From: an uncultured Pseudoxanthomonas sp.
GTDB lineage: Bacteria > Pseudomonadota > Gammaproteobacteria > Xanthomonadales > Xanthomonadaceae
Assembly (NCBI GenBank): GCA_946886405.1
Contig: CAMPIO010000070.1
Coordinates: 1 to 17,517, forward strand
Direction: 5' to 3'
Length of the DNA: 17,517 nt
This document shows, piece after piece, positions 1-8,524 of the stretch. The notes under the pieces were generated by a model that was given only the letters and a program-made list of their open reading frames with translations, did no database searches and was not told the origin of the DNA. Both the position numbers and the translations under genes were made by a program. The number at the start of each line of letters is the position of its first letter. The stretch's first letter is position 1.

Positions 1-1
1 G

Positions 2-2878
2 ACGTTCAACATCCAGGTGCGCAATCTCGGCCCCAGTGCCGCGACCAATCCGCGCTGGACCGACACGCTGCCGACGGGGTTCATCGTGACCGGCGGCAAT
101 CAGCCCGCCGGCTGGACCTGCGCGACGACGAGTGGCGACACGGTGCGTGGTTGCACCTTTGCGGGCAACCTCGCCGTCGGCGCGATCGTCAATTTCACCG
201 TGCAGGCGATGGTGCCGTCCAACGGCACCAACAGCAGCGGCAATGTCACCAACACGGCCACCGTGACCTCGGACACGCCCGATGCGGTGTCGACCAACAA
301 CACCGGCAGCACCACGTTCAGCGTGGTGCCGGATGGCGCCGATCTCGGCCTGGCGAAGCGCAAGGCGCCGGCACTGGTCGCGATCTGGCCGGGCAGCGGC
401 GACGACAGCGACAGCCGCATGACCTCCACCATCGAGGTGCACAACTACGGCCCGCGCGCGGCCACCGGCAACGTGCGCGTGGTGGACGTGCTGGCCCCGG
501 GCGAGGAGTACGTGAGCGGCGGCAACGCGGGCGAGTGGACGTGTTCGGTCGCGCCGCCCACGTGGAACGGGGGCGGACCGGCGCAGGTCGTCACCTGCGA
601 TCTCGATGCCTCGCGGTATCCGTTGGCGCGGAACGCGGATGCGCCCGACCTGCGCATCATCACGCGTGCACGCACCGCCGACCTGGCGCTGACCAACAAT
701 GCGTGCACCGGCGGCTCGGGTGGTTCGCTCGAGCCCCTCACCGGCAGCATCGACGAAGACCGCAACCCCAATAACGATTGCGCAGGCGATGGCACGCGTA
801 CCACCAACGATCGCGTCGACCTGCAGATCGAAAAGTGGACCAACGCGCCCGGTGCCGGCGACAACACGATCGCGGTGGGCGTCAACAGCTTCACCTACAC
901 CCTGCGCGTGACCAACCTGGCGATCACCGACGCGGTGCCGGCCACCGGCATCGTGGTGAACGACACGCTGCCCGGCTTCGTGCCGGCATCCGGCGGCCTG
1001 CCCAGCACCGGCATCACCGTCAACGCGCCCGCCGGTTGGAACTGCCCGGTCACCGGCGCATCGGTCGTCTGCCGCTCGGGTGCCATCGCCCTCAACCCGG
1101 GCGCGTCCGCGGACATCGTCATCACCGTCGCGCGCCCGCTGTTCGACAGCATGGGCCAGAGCCCGGGCAGCTGCGGCGCGGGTGCGCCGGCCACTGGTGC
1201 GTTCTGCAACACCGCCGGCGTGGCGGTGGATCCGGCGGTGCCGGATTCGGTCGGCGAAATCAACGGCGCCAACAACCAGGCCAGCGACTGGGTGCGCATC
1301 GAGCGCGAAGCCAACCTCCGCACCACGGTCAAGAACATCACCACCGGCAATGTCGGTCGTGCCGGCGTGAACAGCCAGTACGTGATGTCGTACATCAACG
1401 AAGGCACCGCGACCGTGCCGGGCGTGGTGTTCCGCGACACCTTCACCCTGCCGGCGAACGACGCCGGTTTCGTGCTGGTCTCGGCCACGCGCACCCCGGG
1501 CACCGTGGCCTGCACGGCCACGCCTGCCGGCGGACTGACCGCCACCGGCACGGCGGGCGGTACCTCGTATGCGAACCCGACCGGCGCGCCGTTGCAGCTG
1601 GCGATCGAATGCCCGGCGCTGTCGATGTCGCATCGCCAGAGCGAGGACATGCGGGTCACGATCCGCCCGAACGTCAATACCGGCAACAATCCGGCCGGCC
1701 GCCAGTTCGACAACATCGCCACCTTCGGCATCACCGGTGGTGCCACCGGCAGCGACGCCAACGGCGCGTTCGACTACAACAGCAACACCAGTGCGGCCGA
1801 CGACCAGAAGACGGCGACGCTGACGTTCCAGCAGGGCGTCGCGGACCTCATCGTCAACAAGACCGACCTGGGCTTCACCGGCGGCGTGGATCCACTGGGC
1901 TACGACGCCCTCAATCCCGCGAACAACCTGATCACGTACCGTATCTCCGTACGCAACGTCGGTCCGTCGGTGGCGACCAGCGTGCGCATCAACGACACCT
2001 ATCGCGTGCCGAGTGGCCGCCAGGTGCGTTTCATGGGCATCGCGCCGGGCCCGATCGGCGGGCCGTCCACCGCCTTCAGCGCGGCGGCGTGTACGGTGAC
2101 CAGCGCCAATCCGTTCACCGGCACGGGCACCACGCCCACCGACGCGGGCCTGAGCATCGAATGCGATGTGCCGGGTGCGGGCTTCGGCGGCAGCGATACG
2201 TCCGGCGTGCTGGGCGTGAATGCGACCAGCTACGTCTACGTCCAGTACCGCTACGAGACGCCGCCCGGCGCCAGCGGCGATACGGCGCGCAACTACGTCA
2301 GCGTGGTGCATGCCGAGACAGACCCGAATACGTCCGACAACGCGGTCGACGAGCAGACCTCGATCCGCGCGCGCGCCGATGTCGGAGTGACCAAGCACGT
2401 GTTCACCGATCTGCCGGACAGCGATCCCGATGTCGCGCTGCCGGCATCGCCCGCCACGGCGGTGGCGTTGCGCCAGCCGTTCTACTGGGTGATCGAGGGC
2501 GCGAACAACGGTCCGGGCGCCAGCCTGTCGCGCGACCGCTCCGGCACCAGCCCGTTGAACGGCACGGGCACGGTGATCACCGACACCTTGCCCGCCGGCC
2601 TGGAAATCCTGGGCGCGGCGACGTGGCAGAAGAAGGGGCCGGACCCGGGCGGTGACGAAGTGCCCGACGGCACCGGCACCTGTACCGCTGCCGGCCTGGC
2701 GCTGACCTGTCGCCTGGGCGACGTGACCGTGACCGGCAAGGTCCGCGTCATCGTTCCCGTGCGCTGGACCATCTATCCCGGTGCCGGTGCGCAGATCAAC
2801 ACCACCAGCATCACCACCGAACAGGTGGATCCGAACCCCGGCAACAACACCGCCACGGAAGACATCCTGGTCACGCGT
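2..2878 (+). repeat. Array of about six DUF11-type domains
   Basis: Diverged Ig-like repeats within the giant protein, each opening with an 'ADLxxxK' or 'VDLQIEK'-type strand (near 340, 820, 1840 and 2375), followed by 'Y/F-xxxVxNxGP' and 'V-x-DTLP' segments. One Cys pair recurs in most repeats (for example 'GWTC...C'), consistent with one disulfide per domain. Boundaries are approximate because the repeats are divergent, and the first domain is cut by the window edge. Confidence 0.8.
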
Positions 2879-5800
2879 TCGTCGCTGGAAGGCCTGGTGT
2901 TCGAGGACCGTGATCGCGCGGCCGGCAACGGCGGCACGCAGCAGACCGTCACGGGCGAACCCGGCATCGCCGGCGTCACCGTCGTGCTGACCGGTACCGA
3001 CCTTTACGGCAACGCGGTGAACCTCAGCCTGCCCACCGCGGCAGACGGTGCGTACCGTTTCGAGAACCTGTCGCCTTCCGATGCGTCGGGCTACACGATC
3101 ACCCAGACCCAGCCGGCCGGTTACGTCAACGGTCCGATCGATCCGCCCGCAGCCGGTGGCAGTGCGCCCTCGCTGGGCGGCACGTATGCGGCAGGTCCGC
3201 CCAACTCGGTGATCAGCGCGATTCCCGTCGGTGCCAACCAGGCCGGCGTGCGCTACAACTTCCCCGAGGTGCGCCTGCCTTCGTTGTCAGGCTTCGTCTA
3301 TGTCGACGCCAACTTCAGCAATGTGCGTGATGGTGGCGACAGCGCCATCGCCGGAGCCACCGTCGAACTGCTCGATGCCGCCACCGGCACCGTCGTGGCC
3401 ACCACCACGACCAATGCCAGCGGCGCTTACAGCTTCACCAACCTCGATCCGTTGACCGTCTACACGTTGCGCGAGGTGCTGCCGGGCGGCAGCTACCAGA
3501 ACCGTCCGACGGCGGTGAATGCCGGACTTATCGGTGGCGTGGCCTGTGCCTCCGGCTGTACCCCGGGGACCGGTGTGGGCGGCGATGCCGCCACCACCGA
3601 TCGCATCAGCGCCATTGACCTGGGCGCCGGTACCGACGGCACGCAGTTCAATTTCGGCGAAGACGCGGTGTCGGGCATCAGCGGCCGCGTCTACGTGGAC
3701 CGCAACGGCAACGGCGATTTCGATGCCGGCGATGCGGGCACCGTCAACTCGCGTCCCAATGGCGGTCTGCAGGGCGTCACCATCACGCTGACCGGCGCCG
3801 GCGCCGACGGCATCTTCGGCAACGGCGACGATCCGGCACCGGTCGTGCTGCAGACCGACGCTGATGGCGCTTACCAGTTCACCGGCCTGGTGGTCGGGCA
3901 GAACTACCGCGTCACCGAAACGCAGCCGACCGGTTACGGCAACGGCACCGAGCACGTGACCAACGTCATCGACGTCAACGCGCTGCCGTCTGCCGGCGTG
4001 TCCGATCGCGACTTCGGCGAAACACTGGGCTCGCTGGCGGGTGCCGTGTTCGAGGACTTCTCGACGACCGCAGCCAACAACGACAACGGCAGCTTCGACG
4101 GAGGTGAAAACCCGATCGCCAACGTCACCGTGGTGCTGACCGGTACCGATGTGCTCGGGAATCCGGTCAACGTCACCGTGCAGACCGACGCCACCGGCGC
4201 CTATGTGTTCCGCGATCTGTTGCCGCCCACCGGCAGCTACACCATCACCGAGACGCAGCCCACCGGCTACATCGATGGCCGGCACACGCCTGGCAACGCG
4301 GCGACACCGGGCAGCGCGACCACCTCGAATGTCATCGACGGCATCGTCATCACCGAAGGCCAGGTGGCCACCGGCTACCTGTTCGGCGAACTCGCCAACG
4401 CCATCATCAGCGGCACGGTCTACCTGGACCGTGGCGATGACGGTGATCGCGATGCGGTGGACCCGGGTATCCCCGGTGTCACCGTGGTGATCGAAGGCGC
4501 CGGTCCGGATGGCGTGTTCGGCACGCCGGACGACCTGCCGCCGGTCACCCTGACCACCGACGCCAATGGCGGCTACAGCTACGGCGGCGCCGTCACCGGC
4601 CAGAACTACCGCATCGTCGAGACGCAGCCCACCGGGCTGGCGAACGGCCAGGAAAACCCGACCAACACCATCACCGTCACCAACCTGCCGGCCATCGGTT
4701 CCAGCGACAACGACTTCGGCGAACGCGCCGCGTCGCTGAGCGGAAGCGTGTGGCTGGACGCCGACAACGACGGTGTGCGTGATGCGGGCGAGACCGGCAT
4801 CGCCGGGGTCAGCGTCTCGCTGCCGGCGGGCACCGTGGATGCACTGGGCAACGCCGTGGCTACGGTCGTGACCGACGCCAACGGCAACTACCGCTTCGAC
4901 GACCTGCTGGCCGGCACCTACACCGTCAGCGAGCAGGCCGCGCAGCCCGTGGTCGGCGGCATCACCACCATCAACGGCACCACCGTGGCCGGTACCGTCG
5001 GCGGCAGCACCAGCGGCACCGCCACGCCGGTCGCGACCGTGCCGAGCGCGGTGGCCGGCATCGTGCTGCCCGCAGGTGGTGCATCGATCGACAACCACTT
5101 CGGCGAGACGCTCGGCGTAGCGTTGTCGGGTCGCGTGTTCTTCGACGCGAACAACGACGGCCTGCAGTCCGGCGCGTCCGAAACCGGCATCGACGGCGTG
5201 ACCATTACGCTGACCGGTACCGACGACACCGGCGCAAGCGTGTCGCTCACCACCACCACCGACGCCAACGGCGATTACGCGTTCGACGGCCTGCGTCCGG
5301 GCACCTACACGGTGACCGAACCGACCCAGCCGACTGGCACCAGCAACGGCCAGACCGTGGCCGGCACCATCGGTGGAACGCCGTCGGGCACCGCCACGCC
5401 GATCACGACCGTACCCAGTGCGATCGCGGCGATCGACCTGACCACGCCGGGCGCGAACTCGATCGGCAACAACTTCGGCGAGATCCCGCTCAACAGTTCC
5501 ATCGGCGGCCGCGTGTGGCGCGACAGCGACAACGACGGCGTCATCGATCCGTCCGAGGAAGGCCTCGGCAATGTCGTCGTGCGCCTGACCGGGACCGACC
5601 TGGCCGGCAATACCATCACGCGCGAAGTGACGACGCAGCCGGACGGCACGTACGCGTTCACCGAGCTGCCGCCGGGCACCTACACCATCACCGAACCCGA
5701 GCAGCCCGCGGGCACGTTGAACGGCATCACGAACGCCGGTACCGGTGGTGGTACCGCGACGCCGCCGACGTCCACGCCGTCCGTCATCACGGGCATCACG

Positions 5801-8524
5801 CTGGGCGTGGGCGAGGACATCACCGGCAACGACTTCGGCGAAGTACCGGCCGGCGCGATCAGCGGCCGCGTCTACAACGATGGCAACAACAATGGCGCCA
5901 TCGATGCGGGCGAGGGCGGCTACGCGAACGTGCAGGTGGTGCTGACCGGCACCGACGACCTGGGCCAGGCGGTGAACGTCACCGTCACCACCGACGCCGA
6001 CGGCCGCTACCGCTTCGACGACCTGCGTCCGGGCACCTACACGGTGACCGAGCCGACGCAGCCGGTGGAAACGCTCAACGGCATCACCAGCGCCGGCACG
6101 ATCGACGGCACCGTCATGGGTACCGCGACGCCGGTGACGACCACGCCGTCGGCGATCAGCGGCATCGTGCTGCCGCCGGGTGGCGATTCCATCGACAACA
6201 ACTTCGGCGAGATCGGCGATTCGCCCGACCTGGTGGTCAGCAAGACCGCCACGCCGGCGATCTTCACCGTCAACAACACGGCGACCTACACGCTGCGCGT
6301 GCGCAACATCGGGCAGCAGCCCAGCGCGGGCGAATACGTGGTGGAAGACCGCCTGCCTGCCGGCCTGACGCTGGCGGCGACGCCGATCGGTAGCGGGTGG
6401 ACCTGTACCGGTGCGGCGGGCGAGGACCGCTTCCGCTGCGCGAGCAACACGGTGATCGCCGCCGGTGCCACCTCCGCCGACAGCATCGTCGCGCCGGTGC
6501 GCGTGGCCGCGACGGCCGCCACCGGTTCGCCGGTGAACAACGCAGTGATCGTCGAAGGCGGTGGCGAGAACGAATTCCGCACGCCGACGCCGGACGAACG
6601 TGCCGACTTCGAAGGCAACCCGGGCGACCTGCCGGTGTGCGACCCGGCGATCACGCAGAACGCGTGCCGCCTGCCGACGCCGGTGCAGCTGTCGGCGTCC
6701 GTGTCGGGCACGGTGTGGTTCGACCAGGGCAGCGACTTCGGCCATATCGACGGTGGCGACCGCCGCCTGTCGGGCTGGATCGTCGAGGTGGTCAACGGCA
6801 GCGGACAGGTCGTCGGCACGACGACCACCGGCGCCGACGGCACGTACTCGATCGCCGACCAGGTGCCGGGCATCGCCTTGAACATCCGTTTCCGCGATCC
6901 GGCGACGGGCGTGGTGTGGGGCTTGCCGGTCAGCGGCGAGACGGTGGCCGGTCCGCCGGTAGCCTGCGATGCCAGCGGCGCGATCGCCAACGGCACCGCC
7001 AGTTCGTGCCGCAGCGACGAGGGCGGCAGCACGCACCTGTCGGTGGTGCTGGCGCCGGGCGCGAACCTGCCGCAGCAGAGCCTGCCGCTGAATCCGGGCG
7101 GCGTGGTCTACGACGCGACGACGCGCACCCCGGTGCCCGGTTCGCGCGTGACGCTGACGCCGATCGGTACCTGCGCGGGCTACACGCCGGAGCAGCACGT
7201 GCTGAACGCCGCGCTGGGTGGTTACACGGTGCAGGGCACGTCGATCTCGATGACGGTCGGTGCGGAAGGCTTCTACCAGTTCCTGCTGGGTCCGGACGCC
7301 CCCGCGTCGTGCCGCTTCCAGATGGCGGTGACGCCGCCGGCCGGCTACACGTTCGAGTCCGGCATGATCCCGGCGGAAACCTCGTCGCTGACACCGCCGT
7401 CCACGCCGGGCGAAGGTTATCCGGTGCAGACGAATGCAACGGCGCCGACCGGTCCGGTGGGTACGTCGACCACGTACTACCTGGAACTGACGCTGGGTTC
7501 GGGCGTGGCGGTGCCGGTGCACAACCACATCCCGCTGGATCCGCAGATCGCGCCTGGCCTGGTGATCACCAAGACCGGCGACCGCAAGACGGTGGAAGTG
7601 GGCGACAGCCTGGTCTACACCATCACCATCCGCCAGACCGCGGGTGCGTCGATGGGCACGGTCAACGTGATCGACCGCCTGCCGCACGGCTTCACCTATA
7701 TCGACGGCACCGCGCGCGTCGACAACGCCGGCATCGCCAATCCGCTCGGCAAGCCCGGCCCGACGCTGGTGTTCGACGTGGGCAACCTCGCCGTTGGCCA
7801 GCAGAAGGTGCTGACCTACCGCGTGCGCGTGGGCGTCGGCAGCCAGCAGGGCGACGGCATCAACCGTGCGCGTGCCTGGGGCTGCTCGATCGACGGCGGC
7901 TGCGTGGATCCGACCACGCTGACGCCGTATCCGAACGGCGGCGTGGTGCCGTCCAACCCGGCCGAGTACCGCGTGATCGTCAGCGGCGGCGTGTTCGCCG
8001 ACGAAGGCTGCGTGCTGGGCAAGATCTTCGTGGACTGCAACGTCAACCACGTGCAGGACAAGGAAGAACTCGGCATCCCCGGCGTGCGCATGTACTTCGA
8101 GGACGGCACCTGGATGGTGAGCGATTCGGAAGGCAAGTACAGCTACTGTGGCCTGCCGCCGAAGAGCCACACGCTGAAGGTCGATCCCTCGACCCTGCCC
8201 GTGGGTTCGCGCCTGACCACCAGCAGCAACCGCAACCTGGGCGACGCGGACAGCCTGTTCATCGATCTCAAGAACGGCGAGCTGCATCGCGCCGACTTCA
8301 TCGAGGGCAGCTGCTCCAACCCGGTGATCGAACAGGTGAAGGCGCGCCGCACGCAGGGCGAGATCCGCGCGCCGGAAACCGAGCGCAACCAGCAGCCGTT
8401 GCGCTTCGAGAGCAAACCGGCACGCGCGCCGCAGCAGGCCACCGATTCGGCCAACCAGCAGCCGATCGTCGCGCCGAGGCCGACCGCCACGGATGGGGAT
8501 GAAGGCAAGGAGGTGCAGCCATGA
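2..8524 (+). CDS. Giant DUF11/SdrD_B repeat surface protein (5'-truncated by window)
   Basis: The frame is already open at base 2 and encodes 2840 visible residues up to TGA at 8522-8524; the first in-frame GTG (17) sits inside a DUF11 domain, so the true start and signal peptide lie upstream. Visible order: about six DUF11-type domains (2 to ~2878; recurrent 'TDTLP', 'NLGP', 'GWTC' signatures), nine SdrD_B-like domains (2885-6217; 'GxVxxDxNxDG...GExGIxGVxV' openings, 'NxFGE' ends), another DUF11 domain (~6224-6690), two carboxypeptidase-regulatory/CNA_B-like domains (~6696-7500), a further DUF11 domain (~7553-7980), a cysteine-bearing SdrD_B-like module (7991-8314) and a Gln/Ala/Pro-rich tail. 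Families of this kind form extended extracellular stalks or adhesins; no LPXTG, autotransporter or OmpA domain is visible at its own C-terminus. Its stop overlaps the next gene's start (ATGA), so it is co-translated with the barrel protein. The surface role is inferred; the family assignment is firm. Confidence 0.9.
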   Translation, partial: TFNIQVRNLGPSAATNPRWTDTLPTGFIVTGGNQPAGWTCATTSGDTVRGCTFAGNLAVGAIVNFTVQAMVPSNGTNSSGNVTNTATVTSDTPDAVSTNNTGSTTFSVVPDGADLGLAKRKAPALVAIWPGSGDDSDSRMTSTIEVHNYGPRAATGNVRVVDVLAPGEEYVSGGNAGEWTCSVAPPTWNGGGPAQVVTCDLDASRYPLARNADAPDLRIITRARTADLALTNNACTGGSGGSLEPLTGSIDEDRNPNNDCAGDGTRTTNDRVDLQIEKWTNAPGAGDNTIAVGVNSFTYTLRVTNLAITDAVPATGIVVNDTLPGFVPASGGLPSTGITVNAPAGWNCPVTGASVVCRSGAIALNPGASADIVITVARPLFDSMGQSPGSCGAGAPATGAFCNTAGVAVDPAVPDSVGEINGANNQASDWVRIEREANLRTTVKNITTGNVGRAGVNSQYVMSYINEGTATVPGVVFRDTFTLPANDAGFVLVSATRTPGTVACTATPAGGLTATGTAGGTSYANPTGAPLQLAIECPALSMSHRQSEDMRVTIRPNVNTGNNPAGRQFDNIATFGITGGATGSDANGAFDYNSNTSAADDQKTATLTFQQGVADLIVNKTDLGFTGGVDPLGYDALNPANNLITYRISVRNVGPSVATSVRINDTYRVPSGRQVRFMGIAPGPIGGPSTAFSAAACTVTSANPFTGTGTTPTDAGLSIECDVPGAGFGGSDTSGVLGVNATSYVYVQYRYETPPGASGDTARNYVSVVHAETDPNTSDNAVDEQTSIRARADVGVTKHVFTDLPDSDPDVALPASPATAVALRQPFYWVIEGANNGPGASLSRDRSGTSPLNGTGTVITDTLPAGLEILGAATWQKKGPDPGGDEVPDGTGTCTAAGLALTCRLGDVTVTGKVRVIVPVRWTIYPGAGAQINTTSITTEQVDPNPGNNTATEDILVTRSSLEGLVFEDRDRAAGNGGTQQTVTGEPGIAGVTVVLTGTDLYGNAVNLSLPTAADGAYRFENLSPSDASGYTITQTQPAGYVNGPIDPPAAGGSAPSLGGTYAAGPPNSVISAIPVGANQAGVRYNFPEVRLPSLSGFVYVDANFSNVRDGGDSAIAGATVELLDAATGTVVATTTTNASGAYSFTNLDPLTVYTLREVLPGGSYQNRPTAVNAGLIGGVACASGCTPGTGVGGDAATTDRISAIDLGAGTDGTQFNFGEDAVSGISGRVYVDRNGNGDFDAGDAGTVNSRPNGGLQGVTITLTGAGADGIFGNGDDPAPVVLQTDADGAYQFTGLVVGQNYRVTETQPTGYGNGTEHVTNVIDVNALPSAGVSDRDFGETLGSLAGAVFEDFSTTAANNDNGSFDGGENPIANVTVVLTGTDVLGNPVNVTVQTDATGAYVFRDLLPPTGSYTITETQPTGYIDGRHTPGNAATPGSATTSNVIDGIVITEGQVATGYLFGELANAIISGTVYLDRGDDGDRDAVDPGIPGVTVVIEGAGPDGVFGTPDDLPPVTLTTDANGGYSYGGAVTGQNYRIVETQPTGLANGQENPTNTITVTNLPAIGSSDNDFGERAASLSGSVWLDADNDGVRDAGETGIAGVSVSLPAGTVDALGNAVATVVTDANGNYRFDDLLAGTYTVSEQAAQPVVGGITTINGTTVAGTVGGSTSGTATPVATVPSAVAGIVLPAGGASIDNHFGETLGVALSGRVFFDANNDGLQSGASETGIDGVTITLTGTDDTGASVSLTTTTDANGDYAFDGLRPGTYTVTEPTQPTGTSNGQTVAGTIGGTPSGTATPITTVPSAIAAIDLTTPGANSIGNNFGEIPLNSSIGGRVWRDSDNDGVIDPSEEGLGNVVVRLTGTDLAGNTITREVTTQPDGTYAFTELPPGTYTITEPEQPAGTLNGITNAGTGGGTATPPTSTPSVITGITLGVGEDITGNDFGEVPAGAISGRVYNDGNNNGAIDAGEGGYANVQVVLTGTDDLGQAVNVTVTTDADGRYRFDDLRPGTYTVTEPTQPVETLNGITSAGTIDGTVMGTATPVTTTPSAISGIVLPPGGDSIDNNFGEIGDSPDLVVSKTATPAIFTVNNTATYTLRVRNIGQQPSAGEYVVEDRLPAGLTLAATPIGSGWTCTGAAGEDRFRCASNTVIAAGATSADSIVAPVRVAATAATGSPVNNAVIVEGGGENEFRTPTPDERADFEGNPGDLPVCDPAITQNACRLPTPVQLSASVSGTVWFDQGSDFGHIDGGDRRLSGWIVEVVNGSGQVVGTTTTGADGTYSIADQVPGIALNIRFRDPATGVVWGLPVSGETVAGPPVACDASGAIANGTASSCRSDEGGSTHLSVVLAPGANLPQQSLPLNPGGVVYDATTRTPVPGSRVTLTPIGTCAGYTPEQHVLNAALGGYTVQGTSISMTVGAEGFYQFLLGPDAPASCRFQMAVTPPAGYTFESGMIPAETSSLTPPSTPGEGYPVQTNATAPTGPVGTSTTYYLELTLGSGVAVPVHNHIPLDPQIAPGLVITKTGDRKTVEVGDSLVYTITIRQTAGASMGTVNVIDRLPHGFTYIDGTARVDNAGIANPLGKPGPTLVFDVGNLAVGQQKVLTYRVRVGVGSQQGDGINRARAWGCSIDGGCVDPTTLTPYPNGGVVPSNPAEYRVIVSGGVFADEGCVLGKIFVDCNVNHVQDKEELGIPGVRMYFEDGTWMVSDSEGKYSYCGLPPKSHTLKVDPSTLPVGSRLTTSSNRNLGDADSLFIDLKNGELHRADFIEGSCSNPVIEQVKARRTQGEIRAPETERNQQPLRFESKPARAPQQATDSANQQPIVAPRPTATDGDEGKEVQP
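5290..5319 (+). repeat. 30-bp exact direct repeat, copy 1 (SdrD_B unit 7)
   Basis: This stretch encodes the 'LRPGTYTVTE' segment of unit 7 and is identical at all 30 bases to 6022-6051 in unit 9, 732 bp downstream and in the same frame. It indicates a relatively recent unit duplication or gene conversion. Confidence 0.85.
6022..6051 (+). repeat. 30-bp exact direct repeat, copy 2 (SdrD_B unit 9)
   Basis: Identical to 5290-5319. The spacing of 732 bp is a multiple of three (244 codons), so recombination between the copies would delete or add two domains without a frameshift. Confidence 0.85.
7991..8314 (+). other. Cys-bearing C-terminal SdrD_B-like module of the giant protein
   Basis: The last folded module differs from the nine-unit array. 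Its metal loop is degenerate (DCNVNHVQDKEE), it carries four cysteines (codons at 8009, 8036, 8147 and 8312), and it ends with the segment 'LKNGELHRADF' (8267-8299) before the low-complexity tail. Position next to the gene for the outer-membrane barrel suggests a retention or docking module; that role is inference. Confidence 0.6.
8507..8513 (+). promoter_or_regulatory. Strong ribosome binding site for the barrel gene
   Basis: A perfect AAGGAGG lies 7 bases before the ATG at 8521, inside the end of the upstream gene. It decides the start in favour of 8521 over the in-frame ATG at 8569, which would give a more conventional signal-peptide length. Confidence 0.85.

Larger units (their letters stand above)
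2885..6217 (+). repeat. Nine tandem SdrD_B-like (CNA_B-type) domains
   Basis: Unit starts are at about 2885, 3284, 3677, 4031, 4403, 4733, 5117, 5495 and 5855, so units are 330-399 bases. Each begins with 'SGxVxxD', most have an acidic DxDxDG-like loop (DADNDG, DANNDG, DSDNDG, DGNNNG), then 'GVxVxLTGTD', 'TDAxGxYxFxxL', 'YTxTExQP' and end with 'FGE'. SdrD_B domains of staphylococcal Sdr proteins are Ca2+-binding rods; the acidic loops suggest the same here. Units 3-9 contain no Cys, unlike the flanking DUF11 domains. Units 7 and 9 are the most similar pair at DNA level. Confidence 0.85.

Noticed and set aside
17..19. GTG at 17 as the start of the giant gene.
   Set aside because: The reading frame and the DUF11 strand ('TFNIQVRNLGP') continue upstream to the window edge, and no signal peptide follows; the gene is simply cut by the window.
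3287..8287. A 1666-codon open frame on the minus strand opposite the giant repeat gene.
   Set aside because: Its product is a His/Arg/Ala/Val-rich low-complexity sequence with no recognisable domain. It is the expected antisense shadow of a GC-rich gene with strong third-position G/C bias, and the plus strand encodes clear repeat domains throughout.
6397..8502. A 701-codon plus-strand frame overlapping the end of the giant gene.
   Set aside because: The translation is Arg/Gly/Pro-rich with no domain, and it is out of frame with the conserved C-terminal module.
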